A stretch of DNA of 64,000 nt from Streptomyces sulfonofaciens (GCF_014656295.1 NZ_BNCD01000006.1:309056-373055), one strand, 5' to 3'; shown: positions 27,739-36,189, numbered from the stretch's first letter. Program-made: numbers and translations. The notes: a model not told the origin generated them from the letters alone.

Positions 27739-28629
27739 TCACGGGGTGTTGTTGGCCAGTGCCAGCAGCCGGTCGTGGGAGCCGTTGAACCGGTCGCGGT
27801 CCACGGCGCCCGAGACGCCCCCGACCGCGCCGGCGTCCGTGTACTGCCAGACCGTCCACGCACCGAAGCCGCCCGGGAGACTGGGGCTCGACGCGGTCGT
27901 CCAGTGGGCGACCCACAGCGGGGTCAGGGCGGCCATGCCGTTCCACGAGCCGGTGCAGGAGTTCCACCAGCTCGGGCTCGTGTAGATGACGATGTCCCGG
28001 CCGGTCCTGTTCTTGTACGTGGTGTAGAAGGCGCTGATCCACGAGCGCATCGACGCCTGGGACAGGCCGTAGCAACTGCCCTCGATGTCGAGGACGCCCG
28101 GCAGCGTCAGGTTGTCCCTGGACCAGGCGCCGCCGCTGCTGGCGAAGTAGTTCGCCTGGCTCGCCCCGTCGGAGACGTCGGGCCGCGCGAAGTGGTACGC
28201 GCCGCGGATCACTCCGGCGTTGTAGGCGTTCAGGTAGTTCGTGTTGAACGTCGGGTCCTTGTACGTGGTGCCCTCGGTCGCCTTTATCCAGGCGAACTCG
28301 ATACCGGCCGCCTTCACGGAGGACCAGTTGATCGACCCCTGGTAGTGCGAGACGTCGATGCCCGCGGGGTAGGCGGAGAGGTTCGGGCCGAGCACGCCCT
28401 GCGCGTCCAACTGGAGCGTCCTCGTGTCCGGCTTGAAGTCCTTGCTGTCCTGGACGTAGCCGACGCCCATGTAGCCCTGGCCGAGCGGCACGGCGGCGCC
28501 CGAGGGCTGCGGCCTTGCGGAGGCGGTGCCCGCCGCCATGGTCAGGGTCAACGCGGCGGTGGCGCCGACGACGCCGGCCACGGTGAGTCTTCGCTGCACG
28601 CCCTTCGCGAAACGGAATCGGGAGAACAA
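27739..28629 (-). CDS. secreted GH25 lysozyme (paralog A)
   Basis: 296 residues. The start is TTG, seven bases after AGGAGGAA; it gives a basic n-region (FSRFRFAKGVQRRL), a hydrophobic core and an ATASARP-like cleavage site. The GH25 domain starts at GIDVSHYQGSINW (catalytic Asp), with WIKATEGTTYKDP, RGAYHFARP, and LDIEG (catalytic acid) in order. It hydrolyses the MurNAc-GlcNAc bond of peptidoglycan. It lacks a separate cell-wall-binding domain. About two thirds identical to the next gene by eye. Confidence 0.92.
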   Translation of the reverse strand: MFSRFRFAKGVQRRLTVAGVVGATAALTLTMAAGTASARPQPSGAAVPLGQGYMGVGYVQDSKDFKPDTRTLQLDAQGVLGPNLSAYPAGIDVSHYQGSINWSSVKAAGIEFAWIKATEGTTYKDPTFNTNYLNAYNAGVIRGAYHFARPDVSDGASQANYFASSGGAWSRDNLTLPGVLDIEGSCYGLSQASMRSWISAFYTTYKNRTGRDIVIYTSPSWWNSCTGSWNGMAALTPLWVAHWTTASSPSLPGGFGAWTVWQYTDAGAVGGVSGAVDRDRFNGSHDRLLALANNTP

Positions 28630-28756
28630 GGCTTCCTCCTGGCGCTTCTGTGGTGTGGGAGGGACAGGGGTGGAGAAGGGTGCTCGTGCTGTGGATCTAC
28701 CCGCGTAGCCGACGGGACGGCGCGATCCGCGCGACCGTCGGCAGGGGGTCGCCCGC

Positions 28757-28784
28757 GGGGGGCCGGAAGTGCCTCCGGCCCCCC
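28757..28784. terminator. terminator between the tandem lysozyme genes
   Basis: GGGGGGCCGGA and its complement TCCGGCCCCCC form an 11-bp stem with a 6-nt loop, starting 6 bp after the stop of paralog B. The two lysozyme genes may therefore be transcribed separately. Confidence 0.7.
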
Positions 28785-28790
28785 GGGCCG

Positions 28791-29657
28791 TCAGGGGGTG
28801 TTGTTGGCGAGGGCAAGCAGCCGACTGCGGGTGCCGTTGAACTTGTCGCGGTCCACGTTCCCCAAGACGCCGCCGACCCGGCCCGTGCTGGAGTACTGCC
28901 AGACCGTCCAGAAGGGGAACCCGGCGGGGATGGTGGGCCCGGCCGCGGACGTCCAGTGCGCGGCCCACAGCGGGCTCTTCGCGGACATCCCGCGCCAGGA
29001 GCCCGTGCAGCCGTTCCACCAGCCGGCGCTCGTGTAGATCACGACGTCACGGCCGGTCCTGGCCTTGTACGTGGTGTAGAAGTCGGTGATCCAGGTGCGC
29101 AGCGCGGCGGCGGACCTGCCGTAGCAGTCGCCCTCGATGTCCAGGACGCCGGGCAGGGTGAGGTTGTCCCTGGACCAGGCGCCGCCGTGCCCGGCGAAGT
29201 AGCGGGCCTGCGCCGCGCCGCCGGAGAGGTCGGGCCGCGCGAAGTGGTAGGCGCCGCGGATCACCTTGTTCCTGTACGCGTTCAGGTAGTTCGCGTTGAA
29301 CCTGGGGTCCTTGTACGTGGTGCCCTCGGTCGCCTTGATCCAGGCGAACTGGACGCCCGCCGCCCGCACGCCCGCCCAGTTGACCGCCCCCTGGTAGTGC
29401 GAGACGTCGATGCCCTGCACCCCGCCGCTGCCGGACAGCGGCCCCGCGGAGCGCTCGCCGGTGTCCGCCTGGTAGCCGATGCCCATGTGCCCGGTGCCGA
29501 GCGGCAGCGCGTCACCGGACGGGCGTGGTGCCGCGGCCGCCCCCGCGGTGGCCGTCCCCGCGGTGATCGGCAGGGTGGCGGCGGCTGCGCCGAGGACGCC
29601 GGCCAGGGTGCGTCTGCCCCGGCGGAGTCCGAACGTGGGGGGTCTGTGGGAGAGCAA
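28791..29657 (-). CDS. secreted GH25 lysozyme (paralog B)
   Basis: 288 residues. It also starts with TTG behind AGGAGGAA, in the same sequence context as paralog A. The signal peptide (LRRGRRTLAGVLGAAAATLP) is followed by GIDVSHYQGAVNW, WIKATEGTTYKDP, RGAYHFARP and LDIEGDCYG, so all catalytic residues are kept. It differs from paralog A mainly in the linker between signal peptide and domain (shorter here). A tandem duplication is the simplest origin. Confidence 0.92.
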   Translation of the reverse strand: MLSHRPPTFGLRRGRRTLAGVLGAAAATLPITAGTATAGAAAAPRPSGDALPLGTGHMGIGYQADTGERSAGPLSGSGGVQGIDVSHYQGAVNWAGVRAAGVQFAWIKATEGTTYKDPRFNANYLNAYRNKVIRGAYHFARPDLSGGAAQARYFAGHGGAWSRDNLTLPGVLDIEGDCYGRSAAALRTWITDFYTTYKARTGRDVVIYTSAGWWNGCTGSWRGMSAKSPLWAAHWTSAAGPTIPAGFPFWTVWQYSSTGRVGGVLGNVDRDKFNGTRSRLLALANNTP

Positions 29658-29762
29658 AGCTTCCTCCTGAGCACGTCAGTGGTGTGTGGGGGACGTGGGC
29701 GTGCCGGGCGGTGCTGTGCATGCGTGGCGATGCTGCGCGGGAGGCGTGTCTTTGACGTAGAC

Positions 29763-29778
29763 GCGTCATGAGTGACGC
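29763..29778. promoter_or_regulatory. 16-bp inverted repeat upstream of the lysozyme genes
   Basis: GCGTCATGAGTGACGC (6-bp arms, 4-bp centre) lies 106 bp upstream of paralog B. It is the only clear palindrome in the 505-bp gap 29658-30162 and a candidate operator; the rest of the gap has no supported gene. Confidence 0.4.
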
Positions 29779-30162
29779 ATGGATGGAACCGGATGTACAG
29801 AGGTTTCACGCACGCTCTGTGGTCTAGCCCAGCGAAGAAACCGAAGAGCTGCGTTGATGGCCCGCGGCTGGCAGAAACTTTCAGGATCTGAAGCCTCCTC
29901 CGGTGCGGCGGCGGAACGGTGGAGGACGCGCGCACGGCCGCGGGCAGGGCACACGGCCGGCGGGTGGTACGCCGCCGCGGCCGTGGGCGGCCACCCGGCG
30001 CGGCGCGGGGCGGGACCGGCGGCCTGCCCCCGGGTACCGCGCGTGACCCGGCCCGCGGCAGGTCGCCGGGGGCGTCGCGGCGGCGCGGCGGGGGCCGGAG
30101 AAGGGCGCGAATCGGCCACCGCGGCGGCCGCCGCGGGCTGCTTGCCGTGTACGTTTTCGATC

Positions 30163-31401
30163 GTGTCTGCGTTGAGGAAGATCGTCGTCGTGGCGTCCGC
30201 CACCGCCCTGCTGTCCGTCCCGGCCGTCGCGCCCGCCCTCGCCAGTGGCGACCCCGACTGGAGCAAGGCGGAACCACCGGCCTCGATGTCGACGGTCGGC
30301 GGGGCGCGGCTGGGCGAACGGGGCACGCAGGCCGAGCTGGGAGCCGACGCCCCGGTGCTGCCCAAGGGCCTGACCGCACGGGCCTGGATCGTCGCGGACG
30401 CCGAGTCCGGGGATGTCCTCGCCGCGCACAACGCGCACTGGAAGCTGCCTCCGGCGAGCACCCTGAAGATGCTCTTCGCCGACACCCTGCTGCCCAGGTT
30501 CCCGAAGACCGAGAAGCACAAGGTCGCACCCGCCGACCTGGCCGGGATGGGCGAGGGCTCCAGCCTGGTCGGCGTGAAGGAGGGCGAGACCTACGAGGTC
30601 GGCGATCTGTGGCGCGGGGTGTTCCTGCGCTCCGGGAACGACGCCGTGCACGTGCTCGCCGCGATGAACGGCGGTGTGCCCAAGACCGTGCGCGACATGC
30701 AGCGGCACGCGGACGACCTCCAGGCCGACGACACCACCGTGGTCAGCCCGGACGGCTACGACGAGCCGCGCCAGGTCTCGTCCGCGTACGACCTGACGCT
30801 GTTCGCGCGCTCCGGGCTGCAGAAGAAGGACTTCCGCGACTACTGCTCGACGGTGCGTGCGCAGTTCCCGGGCGAGACCAGGAAGACCAAGCACGGCACC
30901 GAGCGGGAGTCCTTCCAGATCCAGAACACCAACCGGCTGCTCACCGGTGCCCTGGGTCTGTCCCCCTACAAGGGCCTCGCCGGTGTCAAGAACGGCAACA
31001 CGACGAACGCGGGCGCGACCTTCACCGGTGTCGCGGAACGCGACGGCCGGGTGCTGCTCGTCACGGTCATGCACCCGTCGGGCGGTGGCATCCTGCCCGT
31101 CTACAAGGAGGCGGAGGGCCTCCTCGACTGGGGCTTCGCGGCGGCCGGGAAGGTGGCCCCGGTCGGCGCACTGGTGGCGCCGAAGAGCCAGGCGCCCGCG
31201 GGCGGCGGGGCGGGCGCGCACGACGACGGCAAGGGCGCCGGCGGCCACCGGAGCGCGGACGGCGACCAGAAGGCCGCGGGCGCGTCCACCCGGGGATCGA
31301 GCGGTGCCGGAATCGCCCTGGCGGTCGCGGGCGGGGTGCTCGTGCTGCTGGCGGCCGGTGTCTTCGCGGTCCGCAGGCGCTGGCCGCTGCCCCGGCGCTG
31401 A
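30163..31401 (+). CDS. D-alanyl-D-alanine carboxypeptidase, S11 family
   Basis: 412 residues. The GTG start is placed directly before a signal peptide (SALRKIVVVASATALLSVPAVAPALAS). The S11 motifs are present: SxxK in ASTLKML, SxN in SGND, and KNGNT in place of the KTG triad. A C-terminal Gly/Ala/Lys-rich linker leads to a transmembrane helix (GIALAVAGGVLVLLAAGVFAV) and a basic end, so the enzyme sits outside, anchored in the membrane, and trims pentapeptide stems. No ribosome-binding site is visible; a TACGTT box seven bases upstream of GTG would make the mRNA leaderless. Confidence 0.9.
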   Translation: MSALRKIVVVASATALLSVPAVAPALASGDPDWSKAEPPASMSTVGGARLGERGTQAELGADAPVLPKGLTARAWIVADAESGDVLAAHNAHWKLPPASTLKMLFADTLLPRFPKTEKHKVAPADLAGMGEGSSLVGVKEGETYEVGDLWRGVFLRSGNDAVHVLAAMNGGVPKTVRDMQRHADDLQADDTTVVSPDGYDEPRQVSSAYDLTLFARSGLQKKDFRDYCSTVRAQFPGETRKTKHGTERESFQIQNTNRLLTGALGLSPYKGLAGVKNGNTTNAGATFTGVAERDGRVLLVTVMHPSGGGILPVYKEAEGLLDWGFAAAGKVAPVGALVAPKSQAPAGGGAGAHDDGKGAGGHRSADGDQKAAGASTRGSSGAGIALAVAGGVLVLLAAGVFAVRRRWPLPRR

Positions 31402-31404
31402 CGG

Positions 31405-31421
31405 CGCCGACCGGGTCGGCG
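31405..31421. terminator. short terminator hairpin after the carboxypeptidase gene
   Basis: CGCCGAC-CGG-GTCGGCG immediately after the stop codon, with a TTTT run eight bases further on. It lies between convergent genes. Confidence 0.5.
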
Positions 31422-31454
31422 GCAGCGGTTTTCGGCCGGTCCGCGGCTTCCGGT

Positions 31455-31991
31455 TCACGGTGTCCTGTCCGCTACACGGACGGGGCCGGGGCCGGGTGCG
31501 TCGGCGAAGACGAAGGTGCGGGTGCCCCAGAAGCGCAGCGCGGTGGCCAGCACCATGCCGACGCCGGCCCCGGACACCGCGTCCGCCCGCGGCGAGGTGA
31601 GCCCGAGCCCGTAGTGCGAGACGGCGATGCACAGCAGTTGGACGACGGCACCGGCGAGGTTGACGACGAAGAAGACGGCGTAGCGGCGGAGCCGGGCCGT
31701 CCGCGTTCGGCCATGCGCGCGGGGGGCGGGGGCCCCGCGGTAGGTGCCGAGCGCGTTGCCCGCGTAGGCGACCGTGCAGGCCGCGAGGAACGACAGCGCC
31801 TTGGCGGCGAGCGGGCCGAGGCCCACCGGGCCGCGCAGGAGGACGAAGAGGGCGAGGTCGGTCGCGTAGGCGCACAGGCCCGCCGCGGCGAAGCCGAGCA
31901 GTTCGCCGGACAGGCCGCGGGTGCCCGGCGACCGCCCGGGTGCCGGTGTGCGCGCCTTCGGTGCGCGCCGTCTGAGGACCGCCGCGCTCAC
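31455..31991 (-). CDS. GtrA-family membrane protein
   Basis: 178 residues from GTG, whose GTGA overlaps the stop of the upstream prenyltransferase gene. Four membrane helices with the GtrA signature: ELLGFAAAGLCAYATDLALFVLL, LAACTVAYAGNALGTYR, RRYAVFFVVNLAG, and a closing LRFWGTRTFVF. GtrA proteins flip or carry polyprenyl-phosphate sugars. In mycobacteria a GtrA protein (Rv3789) sits with the DPA genes, and the same association is seen here. Confidence 0.88.
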   Translation of the reverse strand: MSAAVLRRRAPKARTPAPGRSPGTRGLSGELLGFAAAGLCAYATDLALFVLLRGPVGLGPLAAKALSFLAACTVAYAGNALGTYRGAPAPRAHGRTRTARLRRYAVFFVVNLAGAVVQLLCIAVSHYGLGLTSPRADAVSGAGVGMVLATALRFWGTRTFVFADAPGPGPVRVADRTP

Positions 31992-32992
31992 CAGCCGGCG
32001 ACCGCCAGTCCGTACATCGCCAGCCAGAGCACGCCGATCACCGCGAGGGCCCGGTCGTGCAGGACGACGTCCTCCGGCTCGCCCGCGGTGCCGCGGTCGG
32101 CGAAGACGGCGTACCGCAGGACGGCGAGGGTGAAGGCGACCATGGAAAGCTGGCGCCAGGGCAGCAGCCCGTGGCCGGGGCCGCCGTCCTCCAGGGCCCA
32201 CAGGCAGTAGGCGAGCACCGCGACACCGGCCGCGAGCTGCCAGACGAACCGCAGGTAGCCGGTGGTGTACTCGGTCAGCAGCGCCCGTGTGGCACCCGCC
32301 CGGCCCGCCATCTGCACCGCCTCCGAGTACCGCTTGGCGGAGACCATGAAGAGCGCGCCGAACGCGGTGGTGATCAGGAACCAGCGGGACAGCGGGATGC
32401 CGAGCGCCAGTCCGCCGATCATCGTGCGCATCACGAAGCCGGTGGTGACGACGGTCAGGTCCACCACGAGCACGTGCTTGAGGCTGATGCAGTACGCGAG
32501 CTGCATGCAGAGGTACGCGGTCAGCACGGCCGCGACGAGCGGGGGGCAGAGCAGCGCCGCGGCGAGCGGTGCGGCCAGGGCGAGCAGGGTTCCGACGGCG
32601 TAGGCGACGGGCACGGGCACCCGGCCGGCGGCGACCGGGCGGCGGCACTTGACCGGGTGCGCGCGGTCGGCCGCGGCGTCCCGCGCGTCGTTGACCAGGT
32701 AGACCGCGGACGCGGCGGCGGTGAAGAGCGCGAAGACCACGGCGAGCCGGCCGAACGCGAACCCGGAGAAGAGGTCGCCGGCGGCCGCGGGGGCGGCCAC
32801 CACCAGGACGTTCTTCACCCACTGGCGGGGACGGGCGGTCCTGAGCAGGCCGAGCAGCAGCCCGGCCAGGGCCCGCGGGGCCAGCCCGGCGAGGCGGCCG
32901 GCGGCCCGCCGCCCGCCGTCGCCCCCGTCCTCGGGCGCCAGTCCGCGGCCGGGCGGCCGGTCGCGGCCGAGCAGCGCGGCGGGTTCAGACAT
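31988..32992 (-). CDS. UbiA-family decaprenyl-phosphate phosphoribosyltransferase (DPPR synthase)
   Basis: 334 residues. After a disordered ~45-residue leader, RTARPRQWVKNVLV begins the first of about nine membrane helices. The Asp-rich Mg-pyrophosphate site is NDARDAAADRAHP, followed by KCRRPVAAG. The run LCMQLAYCISLKHVLVVD and the segments IPLSRWFLITTAFGALFMVSAKRY and YLRFVWQLAAG match mycobacterial Rv3806c closely. The enzyme transfers 5-phosphoribose from PRPP to a polyprenyl phosphate. Overlaps the phosphatase gene by 8 bp and GtrA by 4 bp. Confidence 0.9.
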   Translation of the reverse strand: MSEPAALLGRDRPPGRGLAPEDGGDGGRRAAGRLAGLAPRALAGLLLGLLRTARPRQWVKNVLVVAAPAAAGDLFSGFAFGRLAVVFALFTAAASAVYLVNDARDAAADRAHPVKCRRPVAAGRVPVPVAYAVGTLLALAAPLAAALLCPPLVAAVLTAYLCMQLAYCISLKHVLVVDLTVVTTGFVMRTMIGGLALGIPLSRWFLITTAFGALFMVSAKRYSEAVQMAGRAGATRALLTEYTTGYLRFVWQLAAGVAVLAYCLWALEDGGPGHGLLPWRQLSMVAFTLAVLRYAVFADRGTAGEPEDVVLHDRALAVIGVLWLAMYGLAVAGW

Positions 32993-33623
32993 GACGGTGG
33001 CCTCTCGGGCGGGCGGCGGGCGGCCGCGGGGGCCGGGGGGCCGGGTGCGGGGCCGTGCCGGGCAGCGGACGGGTCATCCAGGAGGTGCCGAGGCGGGCCA
33101 GCAGACCGCCGAGCGCCGCGCCGGCCGCGACGTCGGAGGGGTAGTGGACGCCGACGACCAGCCGGGAGACGCACATGGCGGCGGCGAGCGGCGGCACGAG
33201 ACGGGCGCCGCGGGCGCCCGCGGGGCGCAGCACCCCGTGGACGACGGCGGCCGCCGCCGCCGAGGTGGCGTGCGAACTGGGGAAGGAGTGCGTGCCCGCG
33301 GTCCGCACCAGGGGCCTGATCCAGGCCGGGCGCGGCCGGCGGACCAGCCGTTTCACGCCCATGCTGGCGAGGTGGGCACCGGCCGTCAGCGCGGTGCCGC
33401 GCAGCCAGGCGGCACGCCGCTCCCGGTCGGCGGCGGCCGCGGCGAGCCCCGCGGCGAGCCAGAGCGCGCCGTGCTCGCCGCTGAAGGAGAGGGTCCGGGC
33501 CGCGGCTGCCACCCTCGGTCGGCGGCCGCAGGCGTGCAGGGCGGTCAGCAGCCGGCGGTCCATCTCGCGCAGCCGGCCGGGCGGCGGCGCGCCGGGCGGC
33601 CGGCCTTTCGGATCGTGGTGCAT
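32985..33623 (-). CDS. PAP2-family phosphatase (DPPR phosphatase candidate)
   Basis: 212 residues from ATG behind AGGAAG. The three PAP2 motifs are complete: KRLVRRPRP, SFPSSHATS, and SRLVVGVHYPSD. Several membrane helices; a Pro/Arg-rich C-terminal tail. Placed before the DPPR synthase gene exactly as Rv3807c pairs with Rv3806c in mycobacteria, so it probably removes the 5-phosphate from decaprenylphosphoryl-phosphoribose to give decaprenylphosphoryl-ribose. Confidence 0.85.
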   Translation of the reverse strand: MHHDPKGRPPGAPPPGRLREMDRRLLTALHACGRRPRVAAAARTLSFSGEHGALWLAAGLAAAAADRERRAAWLRGTALTAGAHLASMGVKRLVRRPRPAWIRPLVRTAGTHSFPSSHATSAAAAAVVHGVLRPAGARGARLVPPLAAAMCVSRLVVGVHYPSDVAAGAALGGLLARLGTSWMTRPLPGTAPHPAPRPPRPPAARPRGHRHV

Positions 33624-33795
33624 GCGCTTCCTCGCGTGTGTCGCGTGGTGGACGTCCCGACTCTGCTACGCCCCCCGGAAGAAAGGACGATCCGATAGAC
33701 CGACACCCCACTAATCCACCCAGTTCAGTGATGGAATTCGACAGACAACCACAGAATCGTTCAAACCGCCCGGACATCGACATACCGTCGCGTCC

Positions 33796-35358
33796 ATGTC
33801 CTCCGACACCGCCGCCGGCACCCGTCCGCACCCTCACCGCCCGGCGCCCGCACCCGCCGCCGCGCCCGCGTCCGCGTCCGGCGGGGCCATGTCCGGCGGG
33901 GCCCGCCCGAGCGCGGCGGGCCCTGCGGGCACCGGCGGCCTCATGGCCCGGTCCGGTTCCACGGCGGGGGCCGCCGCGGGTCCGCCCCACGGTGCGGCCG
34001 AAGGCGCCCAGCGGGTCGCCGTCACCGGCTGGGGCCGCACCGCGCCCACCGCCGCCCGTCTCGTGCGCCCGGGCAGCTACGCGGAGGCGGTGGCCGCGGT
34101 CCGCGCCTGCGGCCGGGCGGGGGCGCGCGGCGGTATCCCCCGGGGGCTCGGCCGCGCCTACGGGGACGCCGCGCAGAACGCGGGCGGTGCGGTGCTCGAC
34201 ATGACGGCGCTGGACCGCATCCACGTCATCGACTCGGCGAACGGCCTGCTGCTCTGCGACGCGGGGGTCAGCCTGCACCGGCTGATGGAGGTGCTGCTGC
34301 CGCTCGGCTGGTTCGTACCGGTGACGCCCGGCACCCGACATGTGACGGTCGGCGGGGCGATCGGCGCGGACATCCACGGCAAGAACCACCACGGCGCCGG
34401 ATCCTTCTCGCGCCACGTGGTCCGCCTGGAACTGCTGACCGCCGACGGTGAGGTGCGCACCGTGGAGCGCGGCACGCCGCTCTTCGACGCCACCACCGGC
34501 GGCATGGGCCTGACCGGTGCGATCCTCACCGCGACGGTGCGGCTGCTGCCGGTGCAGACCTCGCTGATGTGCGTGGACACCGAACGGACGGCCGACCTCG
34601 ACGACCTGCTGGCCCGGCTCACCGCCACCGACCACCGCTACCGCTACTCGGTCGCCTGGATCGACCTCCTCGCACGGGGAGCGTCGCTGGGCCGTGCCGT
34701 CCTCACCCGCGGCGACCACGCACCGCTCGACGCGCTTCCCGCACGCGCCCGGCGCGCCCCCCTGTCCTTCCGCCCCGGCCGGCTGCCGAGCACCCCCGGC
34801 CTGCTGCCGGAGGGGCTGCTCAGCCGCCGCTCGGTGGGGCTCTTCAACACGTTCTGGTACCGCAGGGCGCCCAGGGCCATGACGGGCGAACTGCAGAAGC
34901 TGTCCGCGTTCTTCCACCCGCTGGACGGTCTGCCGCACTGGAACCGGATCTACGGGCGCAGCGGCTTCGTGCAGTACCAGTTCGTCGTGGGCCACGGGCA
35001 GGAGGAGACGCTGCGACGCGTGGTGCGGCGCGTCTCGGAGCGCCGCTGCCCCTCCTTCCTCGCCGTGCTCAAGCGCTTCGGGGACGCGGATCCCGGCTGG
35101 CTGTCCTTTCCCGCGCCCGGCTGGACCCTGGCGCTGGACGTCCCCGCGGGCCTGCCGGGTCTCGGCGCGTTCCTCGACGAACTGGACGAGGAGGTGGTGG
35201 GTGCGGGCGGACGGGTCTACCTCGCGAAGGACGCCCGGCTGCGCCCCGAGCTGCTCGCGGCGATGTACCCGCGCCTCGACGACTTCCGTGCGCTGCGCGC
35301 CGAGCTGGACCCGCGCGGTGTCTTCACCTCCGACCTCTCCCGCCGTCTCGCCCTCTAG
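33796..35358 (+). CDS. dprE1: DprE1-like decaprenylphosphoryl-ribose 2-oxidase
   Basis: 520 residues, FAD-linked VAO-type oxidase. Residues 1-72 are Ala/Pro/Gly-rich, and the ATGs at residues 32 or 50 are possible starts. The conserved part begins VTGWGRTAPTAARLVRP. The FAD domain has RGLGRAYGDAAQN (117-128) and GGAIGADIHGKNHHGAGS (186-203); the substrate domain has SFLAVLKRFG, LSFPAPGW and YLAKDARL with the conserved Lys. At residue 446 (WTLALDVP) there is Ala where the mycobacterial enzyme has Cys387. It oxidises the ribose C2-OH; DprE2 completes epimerisation. Confidence 0.9.
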   Translation: MSSDTAAGTRPHPHRPAPAPAAAPASASGGAMSGGARPSAAGPAGTGGLMARSGSTAGAAAGPPHGAAEGAQRVAVTGWGRTAPTAARLVRPGSYAEAVAAVRACGRAGARGGIPRGLGRAYGDAAQNAGGAVLDMTALDRIHVIDSANGLLLCDAGVSLHRLMEVLLPLGWFVPVTPGTRHVTVGGAIGADIHGKNHHGAGSFSRHVVRLELLTADGEVRTVERGTPLFDATTGGMGLTGAILTATVRLLPVQTSLMCVDTERTADLDDLLARLTATDHRYRYSVAWIDLLARGASLGRAVLTRGDHAPLDALPARARRAPLSFRPGRLPSTPGLLPEGLLSRRSVGLFNTFWYRRAPRAMTGELQKLSAFFHPLDGLPHWNRIYGRSGFVQYQFVVGHGQEETLRRVVRRVSERRCPSFLAVLKRFGDADPGWLSFPAPGWTLALDVPAGLPGLGAFLDELDEEVVGAGGRVYLAKDARLRPELLAAMYPRLDDFRALRAELDPRGVFTSDLSRRLAL

Positions 35359-35380
35359 CGGCTGACAGGAGCACGCCCTC

Positions 35381-36148
35381 ATGAAGGACGCCTTCGGCAT
35401 CCCGCAGTCCCTGCTCGTCCTCGGCGGCACCTCCGAGATCGCGCTGGCCACCGCCCGGCGGCTGATCGCCCGCCGTACCCGCACCGTCTGGCTGGCGGGC
35501 CGCCCCTCCCCCGCCCTGGAGGCCGCCGCACAGGAGCTGCGCGGCCGGGGCGCGGACGTCACGACCGTCGCCTTCGACGCGCTCGACTGCACGCGCCACG
35601 AGGAGGTGCTCGGCAAGGTGTTCGCGGCGGGCGGCCCCGGCGGTGACGTCGACATGGTGCTGCTCGCCTTCGGTGTGCTCGGCGACCAGGCGCACGACGA
35701 GAGCGATCCCCTCGCCGCGGTCCGGGTGGCGCAGACGAACTACACGGGCGCGGTCTCCGCGGGCCTGGTGTGCGCCAAGGCCCTCCAGGCGCAGGGCCAC
35801 GGCTCGCTGGTGGTGCTGTCCTCGGTCGCCGGCGAGCGGGCCCGCCGCTCCAACTTCATCTACGGCTCCAGCAAGGCGGGCCTGGACGCCTTCGCCCAGG
35901 GCCTCGGGGACGCGCTGCACGGCACGGGCGTGCACGTGATGGTGGTGCGCCCCGGGTTCGTCCACTCCAGGATGACCGCGAACCGCGAACCCGCGCCCTT
36001 GGCCACCACGCCCGCGGCGGTCGCCGCGGCCATTGAGGCGGGGCTGCTGCGCCGCACGGAGACGGTCTGGGTGCCGGGCACCCTGCGTGTCCTGATGTCG
36101 GCGCTGCGCCATGTGCCGCGGCCGGTGTTCCGGCGGCTGCCGCTGTAG
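35381..36148 (+). CDS. dprE2: DprE2-like decaprenylphosphoryl-2-keto-ribose reductase
   Basis: 255 residues, SDR fold, 22 bp after dprE1. It begins DAFGIPQSLLVLGGTSEIALA with the Rossmann motif; FDALD and AFGVLGD follow; the active site shows NYT, VVLSSVAGERARRSNF and YGSSKAG. The end (VMSALRHVPRPVFRRLPL-type) mirrors mycobacterial DprE2. With DprE1 it inverts ribose C2 to give decaprenylphosphoryl-arabinose. The pairing with dprE1 and the divergent UbiA/PAP2/GtrA genes makes the assignment firm. Confidence 0.92.
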   Translation: MKDAFGIPQSLLVLGGTSEIALATARRLIARRTRTVWLAGRPSPALEAAAQELRGRGADVTTVAFDALDCTRHEEVLGKVFAAGGPGGDVDMVLLAFGVLGDQAHDESDPLAAVRVAQTNYTGAVSAGLVCAKALQAQGHGSLVVLSSVAGERARRSNFIYGSSKAGLDAFAQGLGDALHGTGVHVMVVRPGFVHSRMTANREPAPLATTPAAVAAAIEAGLLRRTETVWVPGTLRVLMSALRHVPRPVFRRLPL

Positions 36149-36189
36149 GGGCGCAGGGCCGGCGGCCGCCGCGGCGGGCCGGGGTGCCG

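Noticed and set aside
29658..29880. c-di-AMP (ydaO) riboswitch ahead of the lysozyme genes
   Set aside because: This element often precedes wall hydrolases in streptomycetes, but its conserved blocks are not present on the minus strand here.
32815..35655. Very long open frame antisense to the DPA genes
   Set aside because: It has no domain, is Arg/Gly/Ala-rich, and is a shadow of genes with clear family matches on the other frames, as is common in GC-rich DNA.
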